NCBI RefSeq assembly: GCF_051262515.1
Contig: NZ_JBIMER010000006.1
Coordinates: 1-64,000, forward strand
Origin: Arthrobacter_N sp051262515
Lineage (GTDB): Bacteria; Actinomycetota; Actinomycetes; Actinomycetales; Micrococcaceae
Direction of reading: 5' to 3'
Length of the DNA stretch: 64,000 nt
Shown piece by piece: positions 34,253 through 42,404 of this stretch. Below the pieces are notes generated by a model, which saw only the letters and a program-made list of their open reading frames with translations, had not been told where the DNA came from and did not search any database. The position numbers and the translations under genes were made by a program. Positions within the stretch are counted from its first letter, which is position 1; every line of letters begins with the position of its first letter.

Positions 34253-34268
34253 GTTCCCCTGGGGGAAC
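34253..34268. promoter_or_regulatory. Palindrome upstream of the SRPBCC gene
   Basis: GTTCCCC-tg-GGGGAAC, 7-bp perfect arms with a 2-base centre, ending about 7 bases before the GAGGAGG ribosome binding site. Candidate operator or mRNA hairpin controlling the SRPBCC gene. Confidence 0.45.
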
Positions 34269-34287
34269 GGAAAACGAGGAGGATCAC

Positions 34288-34923
34288 GTGGCCTTTGTTG
34301 AAGAGGAAATCAGCGTCGACGTACCGGTGAACACCGCATACAACCAGTGGACGCAGTTCGAGTCCTTTCCGGAATTCATGGGTGGGGTGGAGAGCGTCAC
34401 GCAACTGGACGAGACCACGAACCACTGGGTGACCAAGATCGGCGGCGTGGAACGGGAATTCGACACCCGCATCGTCGAGCAGGAACCGGACCGCGTGGTC
34501 GCCTGGGAGAGCGTCGAGGGGAAGGGCCATGCCGGCGTCGTGCGTTTCGAGGCCCTCGGCGGCGGAAACGATCCCTACCGCGAGCCCGACGCAGGAACCG
34601 CGCCGGTTGCGCCCGCCGCGGAACTTGCCCCGGATCTGAGCACCGGCCTCCAGCCCGTCCCCGCCACGGCAGGCACTCCCGAAACGGGCGCGAACCCGGC
34701 GGGCGAGGCGCGCGAGCGGACCCGGGTCTCCGTGCGGATCACGTGGGACGACGAGACCGTGGTCGAAAAGGTGGGACAGGCCCTGCACATCGACTCCATG
34801 CAGGTGAAGTCGGACCTCAAGAACTTCAAGAAGTTCATCGAATCCCGTGGCGGCGAAACCGGAGGCTGGCGCGGCCACGTCGACGGCTCGACATTCGACG
34901 GCGGTCCGACCCGGTCCGTCTAG
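34288..34923 (+). CDS. SRPBCC (cyclase/dehydrase-like) protein
   Basis: A 211-residue START/SRPBCC-fold protein: VAFVEEEISVDVPVNTAYNQ, WTQFESFPEFMGGVESVTQL, FDTRIVEQEPDRVVAWESVE and VSVRITWDDETV are typical of the polyketide cyclase/dehydrase family in actinobacterial stress loci. A ~45-residue Pro/Ala insertion splits the beta sheet, and DLKNFKKFIESRG is the C-terminal helix. GTG start after GAGGAGG. Likely binds a hydrophobic ligand; ligand unknown. Divergent from the envelope stress operon. Confidence 0.82.
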   Translation: MAFVEEEISVDVPVNTAYNQWTQFESFPEFMGGVESVTQLDETTNHWVTKIGGVEREFDTRIVEQEPDRVVAWESVEGKGHAGVVRFEALGGGNDPYREPDAGTAPVAPAAELAPDLSTGLQPVPATAGTPETGANPAGEARERTRVSVRITWDDETVVEKVGQALHIDSMQVKSDLKNFKKFIESRGGETGGWRGHVDGSTFDGGPTRSV

Positions 34924-34945
34924 GGGCGCCGCCCGGCAACCGGGG

Positions 34946-36265
34946 TCAGGCGATACCGAGGCTCCCGCGCTCCGCGCACGGGAGCCTCGCCGCGTCGTGA
35001 ACCGACGTGTCGGAAACATCTCCCGTGCAGGCCGGTGCAGCCGCGCCCAGCGGCCCGTCGCCGTTGTCCTTGGCACCGTCCTCCGTCGCCCGGACGACCT
35101 TCAACGCCGCGGCCACGGAGTTCGTCATGCCCCACTTGGCGTAGCCGGTCGCAACCAGGACCGTTTCGGTGCGCCGCGAGGGATTGGGGACGGGGCCGGC
35201 GACGGGGAAACCGCGCACCGGGTTGTACTCCTCGGCGGACCACGCGTGCGTGCGGACCATCCCCGGGAACGCCCGGTTGGTCCAGTCCTCGATCTCCGCA
35301 CAAATCCTTCCCGCGTCCCGGTCGCGGCCCCGCCGCACGTTGCCGCCGCCGACGATCAGCCGTTCGATCCCGTCTCCCGGCATCGCCGTCCGCAACGACC
35401 GCGACGGGCCGTCGACGGACACGAGCATGTCCTTGGGGTAGGACGCCGCCGCGGGGTCCGTGGCATGAAAGGCCGCCGCATGGGCCCGTCCGGTGCGTCC
35501 GGCGGTGGCCAGGGCGGGCCACGCCGTCCCGCCGGGCGCTGCGGTTTTGGCGGCGACGACGACGCGGCGCGCGAGCACCGTGCGCGTCTTGGGCATGCCG
35601 GGGGAGCGTGGCTCCTGCGTGGGCTCCAGAACCAGGGATGCGACCGGTCCCGAGGCAACGCCGAGCAACCGCGTGCCGGTGACGACCATCCCTTCGAGCC
35701 TGCGCACTTCGTCCACGGCCGCGGCCAGGAAGTCCATGGGGTCGAATTGGTATTGGTCCGGCAACGCGATCCCGCCGGCGAAACAGAACGGCAGGTCGAC
35801 GTCGCCCGGGCCGAGCCGCTGGGGGGCGAGACCCGCGTCCCCTAGCGCGCGGAAGTCGTCCTCAAGGCCATCGAGGCCCTGGCCCGTCTGGGAGAAGGAA
35901 ACCGCGCGACGCCGCTGCAGTTCGACGCCGCTCTCCTCGCAAAAGCGAGCCAGCCAGTCGATGGCCTCCAGGTTCGCCTTCAGGAAGGACGCCGCCGTGG
36001 CGCGGCCATGGCGCCGGACGATGCGGCCCAGCCGGTTCCCGTGCAGGACCGTGACCTGGCCGGTGGCATTGCCGGTGGTGCCCGCGCCGAGGTAGCGCGG
36101 TTCCACGACGAGCGTGCGGTGGCCGGCGCGGGAAAGCGCGACGGCGGTCGTCAGCCCGGTCATGCCGGCACCGACGACGACGGCGTCGAAGAATTCGTTG
36201 TCCAGCCCGAACGTGGGATCTCCCGCGATGGGTTCGCGCCCGGCGAGCCAGAGGGACGGGTTCAC
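34946..36265 (-). CDS. FAD-dependent oxidoreductase (DAO fold)
   Basis: A 439-residue flavoprotein. Near the start FFDAVVVGAGMTGLTTAVAL is the FAD-binding GxGxxG; EPRYLGAGTTGNATGQVTVL and the C-terminal VRGFPVAGPVPN plus VLVATGYAKWGMTNSVAAA are DAO-family blocks. No Rieske domain is fused at the C terminus, unlike many relatives; the last ~60 residues contain Cys in PACTGDVSD and RLPCAERG but no cluster motif. GTG start overlaps the CDGSH gene stop by 4 bases. Third gene of the redox cassette; likely feeds electrons to the partner proteins. Confidence 0.85.
   Translation of the reverse strand: MNPSLWLAGREPIAGDPTFGLDNEFFDAVVVGAGMTGLTTAVALSRAGHRTLVVEPRYLGAGTTGNATGQVTVLHGNRLGRIVRRHGRATAASFLKANLEAIDWLARFCEESGVELQRRRAVSFSQTGQGLDGLEDDFRALGDAGLAPQRLGPGDVDLPFCFAGGIALPDQYQFDPMDFLAAAVDEVRRLEGMVVTGTRLLGVASGPVASLVLEPTQEPRSPGMPKTRTVLARRVVVAAKTAAPGGTAWPALATAGRTGRAHAAAFHATDPAAASYPKDMLVSVDGPSRSLRTAMPGDGIERLIVGGGNVRRGRDRDAGRICAEIEDWTNRAFPGMVRTHAWSAEEYNPVRGFPVAGPVPNPSRRTETVLVATGYAKWGMTNSVAAALKVVRATEDGAKDNGDGPLGAAAPACTGDVSDTSVHDAARLPCAERGSLGIA
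34957..34989. terminator. Hairpin terminator inside the oxidoreductase 3' end
   Basis: CGAGGCTCCCG (34957-34967) / CGGGAGCCTCG (34979-34989), an 11-bp perfect stem with an 11-base loop. It serves the SRPBCC transcript but lies within the last codons of the convergent oxidoreductase gene. Confidence 0.7.
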
Positions 36266-36480
36266 GACCGTTCCTTGGGTGCTTTCCCGAACTTGGAGAG
36301 CTTGTGCGAACCGTCGCACAGGGGCTTGATGGCGGATGCGCCGCAGCGGCAGAGCGCGACCGTTTCTCGGTGGTTCTCGATCGGATTCCCGTCGCCATCG
36401 AGCAGCTCCACCGGGCCGCGCACCAGCAGCGGACCCCGCGGGCAGACCATAATCGAAGCAGGTTCCTGGCGGGCCGTCAT
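36262..36480 (-). CDS. CDGSH iron-sulfur domain protein
   Basis: A 72-residue protein with one CDGSH motif: Cys44, Cys46, Cys55 and His59 in LCRCGASAIKPLCDGSHKL, the 3Cys-1His set that binds a [2Fe-2S] cluster. Its start overlaps the stop of the diiron-protein gene by one base, and its stop overlaps the FAD-oxidoreductase start by four. The fixed order suggests electron flow FAD protein to [2Fe-2S] to diiron centre (inference). Confidence 0.92.
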   Translation of the reverse strand: MTARQEPASIMVCPRGPLLVRGPVELLDGDGNPIENHRETVALCRCGASAIKPLCDGSHKLSKFGKAPKERS

Positions 36481-37514
36481 CAGGCGGCCTCCAAGGCGGG
36501 CAGGGGAAGCCGGAGCGAGGTGCCGCCCACGGCCCACGCCTCCATCTGCCACGTCCCGACGAGTTCGTCGAGCAGGCACACCGTCGCCGCCCCGAAGAAG
36601 ACGTCGCTGGCGAGGCGCGGGTCCTCCTCGATGAGGCCCCCCGCGAGGTCGCGTCCGGCGATCTGTTCGTGGACGGCGTCGGCCTCGACGTGCTCGTCGA
36701 AATAGTCGGTGACGGGAGAACCGAAGCCGAGTCGGCGGAAACCGCGCGCGTACTTCGCGTTGGGGATGGAGGAGGTCATCTCGTAGATCGCCAGATGCCC
36801 GGCGATCGCCCCGCGCAGCCTCCGCTGCAACCCGAAGAGCGACATGGCGTTGACCGAGGCCAGCGTAATGGCAGGGATGAAATCGAGGTAGGCGCCGAAG
36901 TCGCTGCGCAACCCGAGTCCCTGCATGGTGCGGGCAAACAACTGGGAGTGCATCTGGCCCGGCCGGCCGCCGCCGTATTCGTCGGCCTGGATCTCCACCA
37001 TCGCCGATTTCGCGCGGCCGGAGAGCCGGGGGATGGCCCACGTGTGTGGATCCGCCTCCTTGAGCTGGTAGGCGGACTTGTGGACCAGGAACTCGCGGAG
37101 CTGGGGGACGTCCGCGTGGCGGGCAACGTAGTCGGAGACGGAGGGTCCCCCGCCGGCGGCAGCCATTGCGAACAGGCGGTCGGCCACATCCTGGGCTCCG
37201 CGTGGCAGACGTTCCTGGGCGGACACGCCGTCCCGCAGCCGGCCCTCGAAGGCCTCCTCGAGCCGGGCCCGGGCGGCAAGCAGCGGGGGGTGCCACTCCC
37301 AGCGGTCGTTGACGTCGTCGATGCCCGAATAGTGCAGCTCGTAGAGGCACAGCAGCGCCAGTTGCGCGTCGTCGTCGTACAGGATGTCCCCGTGCGCACG
37401 GAGGGACCGGTCAAGGGCCGCGTCCAGGTGCGGAAGGGGATCCGCTAAGTCGTTGCGCCCCAACGCATCGAAGAGCGCTCGCGTCATGGGACCTCGGGTG
37501 GCGGGTAGCTGCAT
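36480..37514 (-). CDS. Iron-containing redox enzyme (heme-oxygenase-like diiron protein)
   Basis: A 344-residue helical protein of the iron-containing redox enzyme family. Seen: Glu174 and Glu179 in AMVEIQADEYGGG, His189 in GQMHSQLF, Glu245 in LAIYEMTSS, and His275-x3-Asp279-x2-His282 in FDEHVEADAVHE. The last motif matches the HxxxDxxH of heme-oxygenase-like diiron oxygenases/oxidases such as CADD and UndA. GAAGGAG precedes the ATG at good spacing. First gene of the three-gene cassette with CDGSH and FAD proteins. Substrate unknown. Confidence 0.88.
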   Translation of the reverse strand: MQLPATRGPMTRALFDALGRNDLADPLPHLDAALDRSLRAHGDILYDDDAQLALLCLYELHYSGIDDVNDRWEWHPPLLAARARLEEAFEGRLRDGVSAQERLPRGAQDVADRLFAMAAAGGGPSVSDYVARHADVPQLREFLVHKSAYQLKEADPHTWAIPRLSGRAKSAMVEIQADEYGGGRPGQMHSQLFARTMQGLGLRSDFGAYLDFIPAITLASVNAMSLFGLQRRLRGAIAGHLAIYEMTSSIPNAKYARGFRRLGFGSPVTDYFDEHVEADAVHEQIAGRDLAGGLIEEDPRLASDVFFGAATVCLLDELVGTWQMEAWAVGGTSLRLPLPALEAA

Positions 37515-37937
37515 GGGGTCTCCTTCGTCGAGTCGGTGGCGGACGCGCCGGCGGTGACGAACGGCTCCCGCGTCGGCGCCGGGTGCGCGCCCCCGAAAAC
37601 CAGGTCGGCGCCGTTAGAAACGGAGGACCGGGTGCCCCGGGGGGCTGGCCCACCATTGCATGCGTCCATGTCAAAGTAAACACTTGTGCACGCCCGTCCT
37701 CGGTACGGGATTCCGGGTGTGCGCAGGTCCCGCGGGTTCGCGCGGGACACCGTTTTTACAGTGTAAACTTCGGCGTGCCGCCGCGTCCACACACCGGGCC
37801 GCGCACGCAAGTCTTCACACCCGCTCCCCCGGATGTTTGACTGCCCACGGGCCGGCCCGTCCATGGCCGGCCGGGGACGGAGCGATGGCCCACCCACGGC
37901 ATTGAGCCCGCCCACGCAACCGAACCGGGAGGACCCC
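37515..37937. promoter_or_regulatory. Divergent control region, redox cassette and dehydrogenase
   Basis: A 423-base gap. It contains a perfect palindrome at 37755-37767, a weaker one AAGT-aaac-ACTT at 37674-37685, and an open minus-strand frame of 61 codons (ATG 37669 to a stop at 37484) that overlaps the start of the diiron-protein gene but has no ribosome binding site. This stretch is locally less GC-rich around both palindromes, as expected of promoters. Confidence 0.5.
37755..37767. promoter_or_regulatory. Candidate operator TTTACA-g-TGTAAA
   Basis: Perfect 6-bp arms around one central base in an AT-rich patch of the divergent region, the kind of site bound by TetR-type dimers. No regulator gene is adjacent, so the binder is unknown. 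Confidence 0.45.
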
Positions 37938-39110
37938 ATGAAGGCACTCGTTTGGCAAGGCAAGCGCAGCATCGGCTACGAGGACGTACCGGATCCGGCG
38001 ATCACCGAACCGGGAGACGCGATCGTGCGCATCACCTCGACGGCGATCTGCGGCTCCGATCTCCACCTCTACGAGCTGATGGGTCCCTACATGAACGCGG
38101 GCGACGTCCTGGGCCACGAGCCCATGGGAATCGTCGAGGAGGTCGGCGCCGGCGTCACCCGCCTGAAGGTGGGCGACCGCGTGGTGATCCCCTTCAACAT
38201 CTCTTGCGGGCACTGCTGGATGTGCGAACGCGGGCTCCAGTCCCAATGCGAGACCACCCAGGTCCGCGCCAAGGGCAAGGGCGCGGCCCTCTTCGGTTTC
38301 TCGGAGCTGTACGGCAGCGTCCCCGGCGGCCAGGCGGAGCTCCTGCGGGTGCCCCACGCCGACTACGGGGCCGTGGTGGTGGGCACTGAACTGCCCGACC
38401 ACCGGTACCTCTTCCTCTCCGACATCCTGCCGACGGCCTGGCAGGGAGTCGACTACGCCAACGTGCCCGAGGGCGGGACACTCGCCGTCTTCGGCCTCGG
38501 CCCGGTCGGCCAGCTCGCCGCCCGCATCGGCAAGCACCGCGGCTACCGCGTCATCGCCGTCGACCCGGTGCGGGAGCGCCGGGACATGGCCGCGCGCCAC
38601 GGCATCGAGACGTTGGACTTCACCAAGGACGTCGCCGGGGAGCTGCAGGAGGCGACCCGGCGCGGGCCCGACGGCGTGCTCGACGCCGTCGGCATGGAGG
38701 CCCACGGCTCGCCGACGGCCACCATCCTGCAACAGGCCACCGGACTGCTTCCGGACAAGGTCGCCCAGCTCGCCATGGAAACGGCGTCGGTGGACCGGAC
38801 CGCGGTCCTGCACACCGCCATCAAGGCCGTGCGCCGCGGCGGGACGCTCTCGGTGACCGGGGTCTACAGCGGACAGGCGACACCGATGCCGCTGCTGGAC
38901 CTGTTCGACAAGCAGATCGAAATCCGGCAGGGGCAGTGCAACGTGCGGCGTTGGACCGACACCCTGCTGCCCTTGGCGGAGGACCCCGCGGACCCGTTGG
39001 GTCTCGACGACCTGGTGACGCACACCGCCGGGCTGGACCGGGGTCCGGAGCTCTACGCGACGTTCCAGAAGAAGCAGGATGGCTGCGTCAAGGTGGTGCT
39101 CCGGCCCTAG
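37938..39110 (+). CDS. Zinc-dependent alcohol dehydrogenase (formaldehyde-dehydrogenase-like)
   Basis: A 390-residue medium-chain dehydrogenase. Catalytic zinc ligands appear in TAICGSDLHLYE and LGHEPMGIVEEVG; the structural zinc cysteines are CGHCWMCERGLQSQC; the nucleotide-binding motif is VFGLGPVGQLAARIG. The insert around VYSGQATPMP and the C-terminal ELYATFQKKQDGCVKVVL are typical of the glutathione-independent formaldehyde/aldehyde dehydrogenase-like branch. GGGAGG precedes the ATG. Probably an NAD(P)-dependent alcohol oxidiser; substrate unknown. Confidence 0.9.
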   Translation: MKALVWQGKRSIGYEDVPDPAITEPGDAIVRITSTAICGSDLHLYELMGPYMNAGDVLGHEPMGIVEEVGAGVTRLKVGDRVVIPFNISCGHCWMCERGLQSQCETTQVRAKGKGAALFGFSELYGSVPGGQAELLRVPHADYGAVVVGTELPDHRYLFLSDILPTAWQGVDYANVPEGGTLAVFGLGPVGQLAARIGKHRGYRVIAVDPVRERRDMAARHGIETLDFTKDVAGELQEATRRGPDGVLDAVGMEAHGSPTATILQQATGLLPDKVAQLAMETASVDRTAVLHTAIKAVRRGGTLSVTGVYSGQATPMPLLDLFDKQIEIRQGQCNVRRWTDTLLPLAEDPADPLGLDDLVTHTAGLDRGPELYATFQKKQDGCVKVVLRP

Positions 39111-39241
39111 TCAACGTCGCCGCGCCCGTATTCGGCGAAACTGTGGTCAAACGGCGGCTGTCGTTCTAGGGTCACCAGTAGGGCTGAAGGCGAAACCAGG
39201 ATGCCGCCGGCCTTTTCGCGAAGATGTGGAGGCCTGTGCCA

Positions 39242-40561
39242 ATGCCGATTCAATCCAGACCACCCGAGGCGAGCGGCCGGGGGCGGAAGACCGCGGCCGC
39301 GGCCATGGCCATGGCCGGCCTGCTTCTGGCGGGATGCGCCCCCGCGGACGGGGGCGCTCCGGTGCTGACGTGGTACATCAACCCGGACGACGGCGGCCAG
39401 GCCGCCATCGCCGAACGCTGCACCTCGCAGGCGAACGGGGACTACACGATCGAAACGTCGCTGCTGCCCTCGGACGCGTCCTCGCAGCGCGAGCAACTAG
39501 CGCGCCGTCTCGCCGCCGGTGACGCGTCGATGGACATCATGAGCCTCGATCCGCCGTTCATTCCCGAGCTTGCCGAACCGGGTTTCCTGGCGCCGGTGCC
39601 GGAGGAGACGGTCGCCGCCACCACGGCGAACACCCTGGAGGGAGCGCTCGCCGGAGCCACGTGGAAGGACACCGTGGTCACGGTGCCGTTCTGGGCGAAC
39701 ACGCAGATCCTCTGGTACCGCAAGTCCGTGGCGGAGGCCGCCGGCCTGGACATGTCCAAGCCGGTCACCTGGGACCAGATCATCGACGCGGCGCGCGACC
39801 AGGACAAGTACTTGGGCGTCCAGGGCGCCCTCGCCGAGTCGATGACCGTATGGGTCAACGCGCTCGTCGAATCCGGCGGCGGCCAGATCCTGGAAAACCC
39901 GGAGGCTTCGGCCGACGAACTCCAGCTCGGTCTCGAATCGGAGGCCGGCCGCAAGGCCGCGGAGATCGTCGGAACCATCGGCTCCGACGGGCTGGGAAGC
40001 CCGGGACTGCCCACGCAGGCGGAAAACGAGTCCATGCTGCTGTGGCAGGGCGACAAGGGTTCCTTCATGGTCAACTGGCCGTTCGTCTGGCCGGCGACCA
40101 ACGGGGCCGTCGAAGAGGGGAACCTGGACGATTCGCTGGTGGAGGACATCGGCTGGGCGCTCTACCCGCAAACCATGGAGGGACAGGATTCCGCGCCGCC
40201 GCTGGGAGGCATCAACCTGGGCGTCGGTTCCAAGAGTGAGCATCCGGACCTCGCCTACCAGGCAATCGAATGCATCGTCTCCCCGGAGAACCAGGTCGAG
40301 TACTTCGTCACCAACGGCAACCCGCCGTCGGACTCCACGGCCTACGACGACCCGTCGATCGTCGAGAAGTTCCCCATGGCGGACACCATCCGCCAGTCGC
40401 TGGAGCAGTCCGCGCCGCGGCCCCAGACGCCGTACTACAACGAGGTCTCCACGGGCATCCAGCAGAACTGGGCCCCGCCGTCGGGCGTGAACCCGGACCG
40501 GACGCCGGAATCCACCACCGAATTCATCGTCGACGTCCTCCGAGGGGAGAGGTTGCTGTGA
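39242..40561 (+). CDS. Sugar ABC transporter substrate-binding lipoprotein (LpqY-like)
   Basis: A 439-residue solute-binding protein of the carbohydrate family. Signal peptide with lipobox LLLAGC near residue 31; conserved VTVPFWANTQILWYRKSVAE, VTWDQIIDAARDQDKYLGVQ, GDKGSFMVNWPFVWPATN. Order binding protein, permease, permease, ATPase equals lpqY-sugA-sugB-sugC of mycobacteria, which imports trehalose; sugar specificity here is inferred only. The ATG at 39242 is favoured because GGAGG lies nine bases upstream; an upstream in-frame ATG lacks this. Overlaps the first permease by 4 bases. Confidence 0.9.
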   Translation: MPIQSRPPEASGRGRKTAAAAMAMAGLLLAGCAPADGGAPVLTWYINPDDGGQAAIAERCTSQANGDYTIETSLLPSDASSQREQLARRLAAGDASMDIMSLDPPFIPELAEPGFLAPVPEETVAATTANTLEGALAGATWKDTVVTVPFWANTQILWYRKSVAEAAGLDMSKPVTWDQIIDAARDQDKYLGVQGALAESMTVWVNALVESGGGQILENPEASADELQLGLESEAGRKAAEIVGTIGSDGLGSPGLPTQAENESMLLWQGDKGSFMVNWPFVWPATNGAVEEGNLDDSLVEDIGWALYPQTMEGQDSAPPLGGINLGVGSKSEHPDLAYQAIECIVSPENQVEYFVTNGNPPSDSTAYDDPSIVEKFPMADTIRQSLEQSAPRPQTPYYNEVSTGIQQNWAPPSGVNPDRTPESTTEFIVDVLRGERLL

Positions 40562-41529
40562 GTACCACCACCGAAGCCCGGACCGAGGGCGGCGACAAGG
40601 CGCGGCATTCCGCGCGCACGCCCGTCGTGTACAGCGAACGGCGGCGGGCCGAGCGCAGGCTGGGCTGGATGCTGGCCGGCCCCGCGTTCGCCGTCATGCT
40701 GCTGGTCACGCTGTACCCCATCCTGCAGGCCCTCTGGGACTCCCTCTTCAACTTCCGGCTCACCGCCCCCGGGGACCGCGAATTCATCGGGCTGAAGAAC
40801 TACGGCACCATCCTGACCGACGCGCTGTTCTGGAAGGACCTCGGCGTCACCATGCTCATCACCGTGATCACGGTGGTGGTGGAGCTGATCCTCGGCTTCG
40901 CGCTGGCGCTGGTGATGAGCAAGGCCCTGAAGTCGCTGCGCGGGATCGTCCGCACCGCGATCCTGGTGCCCTACGGCATCATCACCGTGGTCTCCGCGTT
41001 CGCCTGGTTCTACGCGTTCGACATCAACTCCGGCTTCGTCAACAGCTGGTTCGACTGGGTGCCGGGCATCAGCGAGGACACCAACTGGTTCGCCGGGACG
41101 TGGTCCTCGCTGTTCGTCATCATGGCCTCGGAGATCTGGAAGACGACGCCGTTCATCTCCCTGCTGCTCCTCGCCGGCCTCGCGCAGGTCCCGGACGAGC
41201 TCACGGAGGCGGCGGAAGTCGACGGCGCCACCTGGTGGGAGCGGATGGTGCGGGTGATCCTGCCCAACATGAAGGCGGCGATCATGGTCGCCGTCCTGTT
41301 CAGGGCGCTGGACGCCTTCCGAATATTCGACAACGTCTTCATCATGACCGGAGGCGCGTTCGGGACGGAGGTGCTCTCCCTGCTCGCCTACCGGACATCG
41401 ATCGGGCGGTTGGAGATCGGGCTTGGCTCGGCCGTCTCGGTGTTGCTGTTCCTGTGCGTGCTGATCATCTGCTTTGTCGCCATCAAGCTGTTCAAGGTGG
41501 ACCTGGCCGGTTCCCGGGGGGAGAAATAA
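40558..41529 (+). CDS. Sugar ABC transporter permease (SugA/MalF-like)
   Basis: A 323-residue permease with six membrane spans, starting after a ~40-residue cytoplasmic N terminus. The EAA loop contacting the ATPase reads ELTEAAEVDGATWWERMVRV. GTG start overlapping the binding-protein stop; its own stop overlaps the next permease start (TAATG). Forms a heterodimeric channel with the next gene product. Confidence 0.92.
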   Translation: MSTTTEARTEGGDKARHSARTPVVYSERRRAERRLGWMLAGPAFAVMLLVTLYPILQALWDSLFNFRLTAPGDREFIGLKNYGTILTDALFWKDLGVTMLITVITVVVELILGFALALVMSKALKSLRGIVRTAILVPYGIITVVSAFAWFYAFDINSGFVNSWFDWVPGISEDTNWFAGTWSSLFVIMASEIWKTTPFISLLLLAGLAQVPDELTEAAEVDGATWWERMVRVILPNMKAAIMVAVLFRALDAFRIFDNVFIMTGGAFGTEVLSLLAYRTSIGRLEIGLGSAVSVLLFLCVLIICFVAIKLFKVDLAGSRGEK

Positions 41530-42371
41530 TGAAAGCCTCGTCAACCAAGACCCGGCTCATCTGGGCCGCCATCACCGTCGTCGTGATGATCTACGCGCTG
41601 TTCCCGGTCGCCTCCATCCTCGCGACCTCCTTCAAGGAACCGAGCGATCTGTCGAACGGGGAGTTCCTGCCCACGAAGTGGTCGGGGATCAACTACGAAC
41701 AGATCCTCGTCGGCGACGCGCAGGAACTGTTCCTGTCATCGCTGCGCAACTCGATCGGCATCGCGCTGATCGCGACGTTCGTCGCCGTCGTGCTGGCCAC
41801 CCTGTGCGCCTACGCGATCGCGCGGCTGGACTTCCCGGGCAAGAAGCTCATCCTGACCACGGCCCTGGCCGTGTCCATCTTCCCGGTGATCTCCATCGTG
41901 ACGCCGCTGTTCAACGTCTGGCGCACCATCGGCCTGTACGACACCTGGCTGGGCCTGATTATCCCGTACCTGTCGCTGACGCTTCCGATTTCCATCTGGA
42001 CCCTGGCCGCGTTCTTCCGCCAGATCCCGTGGGAGCTGGAACAGGCGGCCCAGGTGGACGGCGCCACCACGTGGCAGGCGTTCCGCAAGGCGATCGTCCC
42101 GCTGGCGGCGCCGGGCGTGTTCACCACGGCGATCATCGCGTTCTTCATCGCCTGGAACGACTTCGTCTACGGCATCTCGCTGACGTCCACGGAGGCGGCG
42201 AGGCCGGTGCCGGCCGCGCTCGCGTTCTTCACGGGCGCGTCCCAGTTCGAATCACCCACCGGGGCCATCTCCGCCGCCGCGATCATCGTCACCATTCCGG
42301 TGGTCCTGCTGGTGCTGCTGTTCCAGCGGCAGATCGTCTCCGGCCTGACCCAGGGCGCCGTCAAGGGCTAA
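41529..42371 (+). CDS. Sugar ABC transporter permease (SugB/MalG-like)
   Basis: A 280-residue permease with six spans. The EAA loop is ELEQAAQVDGATTWQAFRKA followed by IVPLAAPG; the first span is TRLIWAAITVVVMIYALFPV. Length and loop fit MalG-type partners. Translationally coupled to the previous permease and followed after 33 bases by the ATPase gene. Confidence 0.92.
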   Translation: MKASSTKTRLIWAAITVVVMIYALFPVASILATSFKEPSDLSNGEFLPTKWSGINYEQILVGDAQELFLSSLRNSIGIALIATFVAVVLATLCAYAIARLDFPGKKLILTTALAVSIFPVISIVTPLFNVWRTIGLYDTWLGLIIPYLSLTLPISIWTLAAFFRQIPWELEQAAQVDGATTWQAFRKAIVPLAAPGVFTTAIIAFFIAWNDFVYGISLTSTEAARPVPAALAFFTGASQFESPTGAISAAAIIVTIPVVLLVLLFQRQIVSGLTQGAVKG

Positions 42372-42404
42372 CGCCCGGGCCCGCGAACCACAAAGGACAA
42401 AACC

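Larger units (their letters stand above)
33895..34287. promoter_or_regulatory. Divergent control region of the stress operon and SRPBCC gene
   Basis: A 393-base gap between divergent genes. It holds a 14-codon minus-strand frame with a strong ribosome binding site (33968-34012) and a 16-base palindrome just before the SRPBCC gene (34253-34268). I see no longer gene and no clear sigma-factor hexamers. Confidence 0.5.
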
